Made by a program: the position numbers and the translations under genes. Source: Juglans regia (Eukaryota; Streptophyta; Magnoliopsida; Fagales; Juglandaceae). Taken from it: DNA of 64,000 bases. Where the stretch lies: contig NC_049907.1 in assembly GCF_001411555.2 (NCBI RefSeq), positions 11,154,622 to 11,218,621 on the forward strand, in the 5' to 3' direction. Shown here piece after piece: positions 45,058 through 55,063 of this stretch. The notes beneath the pieces are model-generated. The model worked only from the letters and a program-made list of their open reading frames with translations, did no database searches and was not told the origin of the DNA. How positions within the stretch are numbered: the stretch's first letter is position 1; each line of letters begins with the position of its first letter.

Positions 45058-48000
45058 TTATGGATTGATCCTCTGTGAAGTCCAGCACTTTTCTCCATTC
45101 ACACTCAGTCCAGATGTAAATTTTATTCTCTGGTTGCTCTTCAGATTCAAGTAATCAACCTGCACATAATTTGAATTTCAGCAAATTAAGAAGCAGAAAA
45201 AAGAAAATTATTAAATGAATACAAGAGTATAGAAGCTAGGAAACCTGATCTGGATCTAAAACCAGCAGACAGAATGCACCAACTGGACCTGTAGAATGAT
45301 CCAAGAATTCCTGGTCTGGCAGTTCGCTTAGACAGGGAAGATCAGGACTAGGCCCCAAATACTGCAGTCTTGATTTCAGAGAACTGGCGTACCAAGATTT
45401 TTCTCTTTGCTGTATGAGTTCAATTTATAACATTAGCATTTAAGCTTGAAGGAAAGTCAAAGAGTGACTATAGGTGAATTTACAATGCAAGTAACACATT
45501 GTTCACACAAAAATAGTCCAATATAATATCTGCAGGGCCAAAATTGTTGGAAGTCAGGTTTCACAGTTTCGCTTAGAAATTTGAGGTGGCCTTCTACAGG
45601 GCCAAAATACCTGCAACACATTCCCTCTTTCCCCAACCACAGGGCACCGCCATCCTCCAGTCTCCATAATAGATCCAGCTGCTTTTGAACCCTTCAGGAA
45701 ATCTCCATAAAAGAGTTTGAAAAATGACCTCAGAGTTTTGTTCATGTATGGTGATGACTAGTTTGATGATTATAGCGATGGAATATGGTGGATCTGGCCT
45801 GGACAGCTGTGGGATTGATTAATGTTTACATTAAGATACTGTGGGTTTGATAGAATTAATTTTTATGATGAGGAACCCTAGAAACCATGCAAATGCAACA
45901 TATTCTTTATAAAGTTATATGTTGAAAAAAAGTTGGGATTTAGCCAGACTTTGTCATGGTGAAGGTAGTGACTTCACTTACCAAAGAAACGTATTGAATT
46001 TGACTGGTGTTAATGGAAGCCATAATTTATCAGGCAATGACCTGGTGAGGGTTTTATTTGGGGAAACGTTGGAGTTGAATTCATTTAAATTTTGTCATGA
46101 AGTTATTTAAATTTTTTTTTTGACTTTGATGTGTCTGAATTCATAGAAGTAATATTTTATTAAGGAGTTGTGGTGAATGTGAAAAATTTGTAAGAGCATT
46201 TTGGTGAGTGGAGTTGAGGAGACAGTATGTTGATGATGGTATAGGGTTCAAAACATTCAAATTCTCTAACAGATTATTCAAAAGAGAACATTCAAATTCT
46301 GTTAACAGCAGGTTTGGGGGGTGGGATGAGACACAAAATTCTCATCTCATCTCATCTCATCATTACATATTTTTCAAATCCCTATACAAAATATAATAAA
46401 CAATTCAACTTTTTCAAATCTCAATTCAACTTTTTCAAATCCCAAAACAATAATAATACTAAAACATAATATTTTAAACACTAAAACAAAACACAAAATT
46501 CTCATCCCACCTCCCAAACCTAAAATTGCCACAAGTTTAAAACACTTATTTTTTTCAGTTCCTTTCATTTTAAAATTCTCAGAACTTTCAAGCTTCCAGT
46601 TCCAGAAGTATCCCAAATGTTTGAAACACAATGCAATTTCATGCCCATAGCAGTTAGAATGCTTCATAATATTTTTTAAATTTTACAACAATAGTTAAGT
46701 TTTTCGAAGTAAGTTCTACATTTACAAAGTTGTCCATCTTTCAGTTAGTTCTTTTCCTTCACTTTCACAGCATGTTAGAAGACTTTTTCTAAAGGCAGCC
46801 CATTAAACTGAACGCTTATCACAGTGCAGCTTGAAATCTGTTAAATTCCAAACTGGCCTTTTCTTCTTACAACCAATGGAATTGATACTTGACAAGTAAA
46901 TTAACAATGACACATTATCCTCAAACTTTTACTTCTTGTCAACCTTTACTGTAGCCATATTCAGCCTTCCCTTCCCATTAACTTATTCCCACCCAATAAT
47001 AACCAGATTTCCAGTGTTAATGTTATAAGAAAACACCATGCATATTGTGTTAACACCCTTCTCCCCACAGTTAAGAAAGACGTCATTTTTTTTTAGAAAA
47101 TCACGTGTGCCAGAGTGCTACTATTGACCTTGACTTAAAAATATTTTCTTTTATTCTGAATGAAGCACCATGTACAAAGATTCTATAAAAAAAAAATCAA
47201 TCTTTATCAAAATATTGAAATCATAAGAGAGTGCACTAAAGCATTTATTAAAATTTCTCAAAGTTCGTGCCATAAAAATTATAACTTAAAATCTTTGTAC
47301 ATGATCTAGGCCATTGTCACGTCAGAGAAAGAAATAGATTAACCAAGAGCTTGAGAAAAAACAAACGTAAGAGATAAGGAGAGAGAAAACGTGAGGGATA
47401 AGGTGAGAGGAATGAGGCAGTCGGTTATTGGCATGGTGAACATGGGACACACACAGTGCTGGATTGGGTATCTTGGGTTTGGTCACTGCACTTGCGAAGG
47501 TTTATGGTTTTTCCAAAAAGAAATGATATTTGCAATCGTGGAGTATGCAAGCGCCGCGCAATCTCTTAAAAAATGTAAATGACTAAGAGACCCATAGGAA
47601 AAAAACTTATTTTTTAATAGTTGACCCCACTTTTTTTCAAACAGACTGCGCGGCGCTTGCTCATTCCACTATTGTTTCTAGCATTACTATTTTCCAAATA
47701 ACACAAGCAAGGGAAGATAGTTTTAGAGAGATTTGGGAGAGGGTGCCGAGGAGTTCGAGTTGGACTCAATAACGATGATTCAAGAAGAGAGTTTGAATTT
47801 AAAAACATGAGCTAGTAGTTCATTTAATGTAAGATTGGCAGTGACTGAGACTGCACAGGGGATTTCAATCAGTGATGATTTTAAATTGAAATAAATTTCT
47901 AATAGCCGATCTTTAAATTCTTAAAGGAGTCTAACTCATTCAATAAAGAATAAATGAGAGTTAACCTAGTTATTGAACCTAATTAAAACTTCAAATCAAA

Positions 48001-51000
48001 CTCAATAATTTATCGCTCGTGGGCTTATCCAATATGGTCTATTAAATATAATTTAGGCCTAATAAAAATTACCAATATTTCGACCTTAGAATTATTGGGC
48101 TGGGTCGTTACAAATTCCTCTCCTTATAAAAATTTCGTCCTCGAAATTTGCTAGACCTCAAATAACTTACATATTTATCCCCCACATGTTTTTCATGTCT
48201 CTTTACTCCTCAATCATTAGTCGAACCTAATAATAAAAAAATTATGATCATCTCATATTTTGGTCCGATGCCTCACTAATTCTATAGGCGTACATGTTAG
48301 CACGCTACGTGTCAACCATTATATAATCCAAATTCATTTCAAGCATAAACAAATATCAACCTTAGCAATGGGATTGATAAATTCACCAAACAATTATCTT
48401 AACTTCACATACAATAGTAACTAACAATCTCCATATAAATAAAGCTCTCCACATAAAATAATAATAATAAAATTCTCCACTTAAAATAATAACCTAAATA
48501 AATCGTAACCTAAGACTCTCCAAAGTTAAGATCCTAAATCTTACAACTCGAGCTAGGCGATAAAATCGCGTTACTATAAGATATTTACCGCCAATCATGA
48601 AATACCATAACCATACATAAATCTATGTCATGACTTAAAAAATCCTCTAAATTCATTCCTAATTTCCTTAGATAAAACTTCACAAATTATAAGGCTATTT
48701 CCTAATGAACATATGCACCATTAATCTTAAAAGCAAAGCTTCCTAACCTTGCCTTTAGAAACTTCCATATGTCATGCTCTACAACTCTTTTACGTAGTAG
48801 GTGCATGAGTCTAAAAATATATTTGAAACTTAATTATAACAACAAAATAGTAATAGTCCAAGAAACTTACTGCAGAAGAGTAGGACATGTTAGCCTAGAT
48901 TTTTTTTTTAAAAAAAACTCTCTTTTATTTTGAAAAGTCTACAGAATCTTTTGACCTGGATTCTGATACCAACTGTAACACTCAACTCCCCACAGTTAAG
49001 AAATACGTCATTTTTTTTTAGAAAATCAAGGGAGCCAGAGTACTAGTACTGACCTTGACTTAAAAATATTTTCTTTTATTCTGAAGAAAGAGTCAAGTAC
49101 AAGGATTCTATAAATAAAATCATTCTTTATTAAAAGACTGAGATCATAAAAAAAAGTGCGTAAAAGCATTTATTAAAATTTCTCAAAATCCATGCCATAA
49201 AAATCATAACTTAAAATCTTTATACATGATCTAAACCACTGTCATGCCTCCCTGGACCAAGTTTCGTCCTGTAGCTCTACCTTCATATATATTCTAACCT
49301 GGGGTGGTTTAAGAACATAAAATAATTAAAATGAGTCGAAAACTTAATAAGAAACCCATCATAACGTAAACATACTTAACATAATGTTTTTCATAAAATA
49401 CTTTATGGTGAGAATTAAAATATGATCATTCATACATATCTTTATGATATGCATGACTTATCTTGGTTTATTTGACTTACTTACTTATCATATTGGCCCA
49501 CACACTTAACCATGTGTCAAAAGTTGTGCATCGACCTCACATTCTGTGGCCACAAGGGGAACCATTAATAGTATATAAGCATACTATGGTGGATCACGCT
49601 TAGATCTGTGGCTTGCATATCCACCCATAAATTGTATTGATACCAAGCATTTGAATAGCCATCTGATTAACTGTTCTGAGCTTATCTTACACTTGATCTT
49701 ATGAAAGCTTATATGTCTTATGCAATGTGAGATGCATAATACATACATAACTATAATATGTAGAATGAAACATGATAAATGACGTACTTGCAAATATCGA
49801 CATACGTGGTACGTAAACATTGGCTTCAAAAGAAGTGATTTTAATAATAATATATATAACTAGCTAGAGTATATTAATCCTAATTTATGATAAAACTACT
49901 TACTTAGTAACGCTAATCCGATATTTTTGGGGGGCAACTGATTTCCTTTCATGGGCTCGCCACTAGCTAGAGAAAGAAATAGATTAACTGAGAGCTTGAG
50001 AGAAAATAAACGTGAGGGATGCGGTGAGAGGAATGAGACAGTCAGTTATTGGCGTGGTGAACATGGGACACGCACGGTGCTGGACTTGGTATCTTGGGTT
50101 TGGCCATTGCACTTACGGAGATTTATGATTTTTCCAAATAACACAAGGAATGGAAGATATTTATAGAGAGATTTGGGAGAGGGTGCTAACGAGTTCGAGT
50201 TGGACTTGGTCGCAATGATTAAAGAAGAGAGTTTGAATTTAAAAACATGATCTAGTAGTTCATTCAATGTAAGATTGGCAGTCACTAAGACTGCATAGGA
50301 GATTTCAATCGGTGATATTTTAAATTGAAATAAACTTCTAATGGCTGATCTTTAAAATTAAAAAATGAGTCTAACTCATTCAATAAATAATAAATGGAAT
50401 TTAACCTAGTTATTGAGCCTAATAAAAATTCCTAATCAAGCTCAATAATTTATCGTTCGTGGGCTTATCTAATATGGCCCATTAAATATTGTTTGGGCCC
50501 AATAAATATTATCATTATTCTGACCTTAGAATTATTGGGCTGGGTCGTTACATATTGTGACCTAAGAAGCCATTTCCTCAATTAACTGTTTATCCTTTTA
50601 TTCAGGATAGAAGCTATCCTAGAGTTTATCTCATGTAAAGACCAGTGTGAATCTCAAGAAAAGAGAGTATAGCTTTTGCGACTAAAGTAGTCTGTTTCCT
50701 AGATTAACTTTTCATTCTTTGCCTAAGAGAAGAAAGGCTTTTAGGGTTTCCCAATTTAGTAAGGCATGAGATAAGCTACAATGCTATTTGATATGAATCT
50801 ACTTAAGAAACCTTTCGTTAGCATTATGCTTCAGACATAGACTCTAAACTAGGATACTCATTGAATTGTAACCTTAATATACAAAGATTGAGAGCACAAT
50901 ATCCAAACACAGGTTATATTTGATGGGATCTTCTATATTCAACTTCAACTCATCTCCCTACTTTTCACCAGTCCTTTCAAGAGTTAACAACAAAAAGAGA

Positions 51001-52654
51001 CGTGGTAAGCACATAATTTTCAGGTTTAGTGAAGAGAAGTTAAAAATATTGAGCACATTTGAGTACCTCATAGTTCAAAGCAACTAAAGTTTAGAAGCCT
51101 TTTTAACATCTGAAGATGATACAGTATTGGTTATCTGTCTTATCTTACATCAGCAGTTAGCATAAAATGTAATGTGAATTGCAAATGTTGATACCAACTG
51201 CAAAACAAAGCTTTACACAACAAAATTAAACTTTTTTTATGATGAGGAATCCCGGAAACCATGAATAGAAACATGTATTTTACCTGGTCAAATCCCCACA
51301 ACAAAATTATACTTAAACATGATAATAAGGAAGTTACCAGGTCACTGATGTATGTGATGATAAAACGCATAACTAGCACAATCTGAACCTTGTAATAAGT
51401 TAGCAAGCCATTATCATCAGCATGTACCATCAAATGCACACACTTGATGAGCACATTACAAAATGCGAGGAATAAATCATATAGATCGCATTGTACCTAG
51501 GATGAATTCAAGAATCTCTATGCTATCATGGAAATTACAAGACCTGTCATTTACAATGAGTTTGAAATTATGGAAACATTACAATCTTACCTGGACCTTG
51601 TTGAGATCGGGATTTGATTCATCGAGGATATCAATTTTTCCATTGACCCGGAATTGCTCCCAAGAGTCAGTGAAATACCAGCATATCTAATATCAAATAT
51701 GGTTTATGATAAACTTAAGAACATAAAATAAACGCACTAGGGAAGGAGCTTCAGCAGTCAATGTGGATGCGATAGAGAAGTACAAACAAATTAAAAGCAA
51801 GTTATTTTTTTTAACACTAAATTTGGAAGGATAGCTTAGGGAATAATTACCTCAGCATATGGGCAATGCCTAAGCTCTTCAATCTGCATTGCCGGCCGAA
51901 AAATAAAGTCCAATGATCAATATCACAATTAACACAAAACTAGAATACTGAACATATACACACAAGGGCGTGAAGCGAAATACTGATATCAACAAAACTA
52001 CTGCATAGGCTTTGGATGGGAGGTGAAAAACAAATTGAAATGGAAAATGGCAGCAAAACGAGAACTTCTGTTTGCATAATTAAAGCCAAAAATGGAGCTC
52101 AGGAGCTTAACTCTCAATCAAACTCACACTCAAATCCATATAAATTCTAGGCACTTTGAAAACCCCCAAAAAAAAAAAAAAAAAAAAGAGTTGACAAGTA
52201 AAAAGAGTTGAAATCTTTGATAAGAAGCAATATAAATAAGTGCCTAGAAAAATAAAAATAGATGGTAAAATAAAATATGAGAACCTTATGAGTTCGATAA
52301 TCAGTGTGGATTTGGATCTTATCAGTGTTCTCTTCAAGTCCTCTGAAAGCCAACAACCAAGGAAAAAATAAAAAAAGGTTATAACTCCAACTGATTGAAG
52401 CAGAGAACAGATTGAGATCACCTGAAAACCACAGTGCGATTCGAAGGTCTCCCATTCAATCCCACAGTGGCCTAAAAACCACGGCAAAGGCAACATCGAC
52501 GAGATTAACAATTGGAGAAAATTTGGCTTGAAAAAGGAAAATAAAAGAATAAAAATCAACGTACAAGTTGAAAGAAGGAAGAGTGCCTAAGGTGGGAGTT
52601 CGACTCCAATGCGTTCAGAAGAAGCTGCTTCCATGGCCCTGTTACGGCTTCCAT
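45058..52654 (-). CDS. Pyridoxamine 5'-phosphate oxidase-like FMN protein (Alr4036 type), seven exons, 197 aa
   Basis: Exons on the minus strand: 52654-52565, 52471-52422, 52342-52285, 51883-51851, 51686-51591, 45409-45245, 45159-45058. The total is 594 bp (197 codons plus TAA) and every intron is GT-AG in the right phase. Motifs in order: GPWKQLLLNALESNSHLRHS, ATVGLNGRPSNRTVVFRG (split-barrel FMN-binding strand), NTDKIQIHTDYRTHK, IEELRHCPYAEICWYFTDSW, EQFRVNGKIDIL, QREKSWYASSLKSRLQYLGP, and a C-terminal WTSQRINP resembling the R-L-x-P end of PNPOX enzymes. Length and order match the plant family that includes Arabidopsis At2g46580. FMN binding is expected; whether it makes pyridoxal phosphate is unknown. 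Intron 5 (51590-45410, 6181 bp) holds an LTR element and MITEs. Confidence 0.93.
45554..45745 (-). other. Exon-like segment inside intron 5
   Basis: The minus strand is open for 63 codons from ATG (MNKTLRSFFKLFYGDFLKG, then GGWRCPVVGERGNVLQ) and at NVLQ has CAG|GTATTT, a donor-like site. It is more GC-rich and protein-like than the intron around it. It could be an alternative exon of the FMN-protein gene or a captured gene piece. I recognise no domain. Confidence 0.25.
46311..46520. mobile_element. MITE of the GAGATGAG family, copy 5, in intron 5
   Basis: A 210-bp element with 20-bp inverted ends GGTTTGGGRGGTGGGATGAG (one mismatch). Inside is CTCATCTCATCTCATCTC and the family core in reverse (TTCAAATCCCAAAACAATAA). 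It has the cleanest termini of the five copies. A target duplication is not obvious (CAGCA left, TAAAA right). Confidence 0.7.
47048..48112 (-). repeat. 3' LTR of the intron-5 element (1065 bp)
   Basis: Lacks the 700-bp middle part of the other LTR and carries a 172-bp MITE at 47518-47689 that the other lacks. The remaining parts align throughout. Confidence 0.85.
47518..47689. mobile_element. Mutator-like MITE with GC core, 9-bp duplication
   Basis: TTTTCCAAA stands at 47509-47517 and 47690-47698. Between lie 172 bp whose two ends are inverted over about 45 bp. The most conserved part is GCAAGCGCCGCGCA on the left and TGCGCGGCGCTTGC on the right. The sister LTR has a single TTTTCCAAA and no insert at the matching place, so it entered after the LTR element had inserted. 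Confidence 0.85.
48962..48971 (-). other. Primer binding site of the intron-5 element
   Basis: Minus-strand TGGTATCAGA two bases after the 5' LTR end, matching the initiator-Met tRNA complement. Confidence 0.75.
48974..50552 (-). repeat. 5' LTR of the intron-5 element (1579 bp)
   Basis: Matches the other LTR over both ends and the middle, but contains about 700 bp (49247-49966) that the 3' LTR lacks. It has no MITE. Confidence 0.85.
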
Positions 52655-53650
52655 TGCTGCAATTCTCTTCCTGTCCGTCCGTCGGTAGAAACGGAAAAGT
52701 TATTTCTAAGAGCCTTCACGAATCACGATGGCTTCCTCCTTCAAAATGCATTAATTTATCAAATTCTATTTTGTTTTTTTTTTCTTATTTTACGTACAAA
52801 CTCTTGTGATACTACATTAATTTATCTATTTTTTTATATTATTTAAATATTAACTTTTAAATAATACTACGTACAGTCATAAAATACATAAATATTGTAC
52901 AGTTATTTTGAAAAAAAAAATAGTATCCATTATTAAAAAATAAATTTCTTTTATGTGGATCTTATATTTATTCATTTTTTTTAAATAATTACACGATCCT
53001 TACACATTCACAACTATAATTATCATTTTTCCTAATTTTTTAATACATTTTAAATATTTTCTCAAATATCAACTATATCCTCTTGATATACTCTTATGAT
53101 TTAATTTATAATATCTCCTCATAAATAACGTGACCTAATATGTCCCATTTTAAATTAAACCAAATTTATAAATCAAACTAAAATTGACATTTCAAAATAT
53201 AAAAGAATAGAGAAAAATGATGTCCTATTTTAAATTACTTGCAAAAAAATTGAGAAAAAAATTATATACAATAAAATACCTTCCAACAAATTTTGTCGAA
53301 ATGGAGGAATCATGAATGTCGCAAATTTTTGTTTTGTTTTAAAAATATTTTTGTCCATACTGCTGATAATCGTAATAACCATAATATTTGACCATATGCA
53401 TGAATAAATATAAAAGATATATAATAAAATTGACTTTATTAAAAATATGATACTTACAAGAAGATTAATTCTTAAAAGGATTGGAACCAAAAGACATGAG
53501 TAATTACAAATTCAATACTTGTTTCGCCGGTTTGCAAATTGCAACTTGGTTTTGACATTCACAATATTGATATCTAAAATTTTTACAAATCGCAATTAAT
53601 AACTCTTGTACATCTACAATTAATAGGCTATTGGATTAAAGTCCATAGCG
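52655..53650. other. Region upstream of the FMN-protein gene
   Basis: The first 100 bp (52655-52760) are GC-richer and would be the 5' UTR/promoter of the minus-strand gene. The remainder is AT-rich with no recognisable gene. A repeat-like stretch with ATACTACGTACAGTC lies at 52865-53020. Confidence 0.4.
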
Positions 53651-53654
53651 GTTT

Positions 53655-53835
53655 TGGTTGGATACCCCTCCTCCTTTGGAGGATGGGATGAATAAAAGAA
53701 ATAAACTATTCAACTTAGGTCCGTAGCAATGTGTTTGGATACCCCTCCCCTTTTTGGAGGATTGGGTGGTTTGGATACCCCTCCTCCTTGGAGGATGGGG
53801 TGGTTTGGGGTACCCTCCTCCTTTGGAGGTGGGGA
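53655..53835 (+). repeat. Tandem hairpin-forming repeat, four copies
   Basis: Four copies, near 53663, 53736, 53774 and 53810, of a unit resembling GGATACCCCTCCTCCTTTGG then AGGATGGGGTGGTTT. Each contains CCCTCC..GGAGG, a short perfect inverted repeat, so each can fold into a stem of five or six base pairs. The spacing is uneven (about 73, 38 and 36 bp). Confidence 0.7.
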
Positions 53836-54048
53836 TGATTTTTATTCCTATTTTAGACAGAGAGTGATATTCTCTTATGAGAGTTTTTAGAAGTTTAGAC
53901 AATATTTGTCGCAAAGAAATTTGTGTGCGAAGAGATGTACAGCAGATGTGTAATTTTGACTTGTATTCGAAGTTTTTCTCTGTATTGACTAGTGACAACT
54001 GTAACTTCTTTTATGGATGAAATGAAGTCTCTTTCCTATAAAAAAAAT
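53836..54048 (+). mobile_element. Retroposon-like 3' end with A-tail
   Basis: Sequence after the tandem array runs to ACTTCTTTTATGGATGAAAT, GAAGTCTCTTTCCTATAAAA and an A-run at about 54039-54047. It looks like the 3' UTR and tail of a LINE- or SINE-type element, with the tandem array as part of its body. The family is not identified. Confidence 0.35.
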
Positions 54049-54511
54049 GTTAACGAAGCATTTTTTTCATGTGACAAACATGACGTGTCAGCAAATCAAA
54101 AGCTTACACATGTTCTCGATGTGCCATGCCAGAAAATCGAATCAAGCTTTTAGTGCCAGTAATGCATCTGGCTCTAATACAAATTGACACAACATTCAGA
54201 ACATGTAGCGAGCATTTAGCAAAGTCTTGTTTCTTGATTCCCTAAACCAAATATTAGAGAGTCTCGAGTGAACTCTGATTTTACTATTCTTATATAATTT
54301 TCTCCTATTTATAAATCATTCTTGTCCTTTAAGCTCTTTTTGCCTTTGATAGCCATGCACTCCGCATTAGAAATCCTATGGAAAAAAGAAATGAAAAATC
54401 TAAAAAGAAGATTCCTTGATAATTCAAAACTGGAGACTAAACTCATAAAATTCTCACTCAAATCCTTGAGCCTAGAGCGAACATAAAGTTGACTCTATAA
54501 TTATATTAACT
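54049..54511. other. Spacer, nothing recognised
   Basis: AT-rich; no ORF, no clear repeat. Confidence 0.35.
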
Positions 54512-54667
54512 AGCCTATAACTCGCGCAATGTGCTAATTATTGTGTATGTTGTATATGAAGGAGAGAGATTTAGAGAGAGACCGGGTTTTATAGTGGGAA
54601 AATTTGAAACAATTTATAGAGCGGTTTATTTGACGAAACAATATAAAGGTTGAAATAGTTCATTTGG

Positions 54668-54985
54668 CTGGAGACTTGAATCGGTTTATATTTTTATATG
54701 TAAGAAAAAAAAATGAAACTTAAATGTTGCAACAGTTCATAATAAAATATTACTTTTAAAATGATTACCTCTCCATAAACATAACACTTTAAGTTTAATG
54801 GGTAGACTGCCTATTTTTTCTTACGTGACATTCTACCCATAAAAGTAAGCATTCTACTCATTAAGTTTGAAGTGTTATGTTTATAAAGTGGTATACATTT
54901 TGAAAGCAATGTTTCATTCTGAACTATTATAATTTTTAAATTTCATTTATTTTCTTACATATAAAGATATAAACCGATTCAAGAC
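54668..54985. repeat. Large internal palindrome
   Basis: TTGAATCGGTTTATATTTTT on the left is mirrored by AAAGATATAAACCGATTCAA on the right, and CCATAAACATAACACTTTAA by TTGAAGTGTTATGTTTATAA, around a small centre near 54820. Arms are roughly 150 bp with indels. Confidence 0.7.
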
Positions 54986-55063
54986 TCTACCCAAAAGCAT
55001 TAATTCAATATTTATATTGTTTTGTATTTTAAGCAAAATCATATGACTCTGATGTGGCATTAT

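Larger units (their letters stand above)
47048..50552 (-). mobile_element. Non-coding LTR retrotransposon (LARD-like) in intron 5
   Basis: The 5-bp duplication TATTG flanks it exactly (47043-47047 and 50553-50557). On the minus strand the 5' LTR is 50552-48974, then the PBS TGGTATCAGA (48971-48962), an 861-bp non-coding interior, the polypurine tract ATAAGGAGAGGAATT (48127-48113), and the 3' LTR 48112-47048. The LTRs start TGTAACGACCCAGCCC and end GTTACA. The interior ends with CGAGGACGAAATTTTTATAA, as the 3' end of Ty3/Gypsy pol does, so this is a deletion derivative of a Gypsy element. It has the same orientation as the host gene. Confidence 0.88.

Noticed and set aside
52107..52559. 150-aa minus-strand ORF
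   Set aside because: It reads from intron sequence through an exon of the FMN-protein gene in the wrong frame. The spliced model with seven GT-AG-consistent exons explains the region better.
53636..53998. 120-aa minus-strand ORF with GGGYPKPPHPPRR repeats
   Set aside because: The repeats come from the tandem hairpin DNA unit; no sign of a protein-level constraint.
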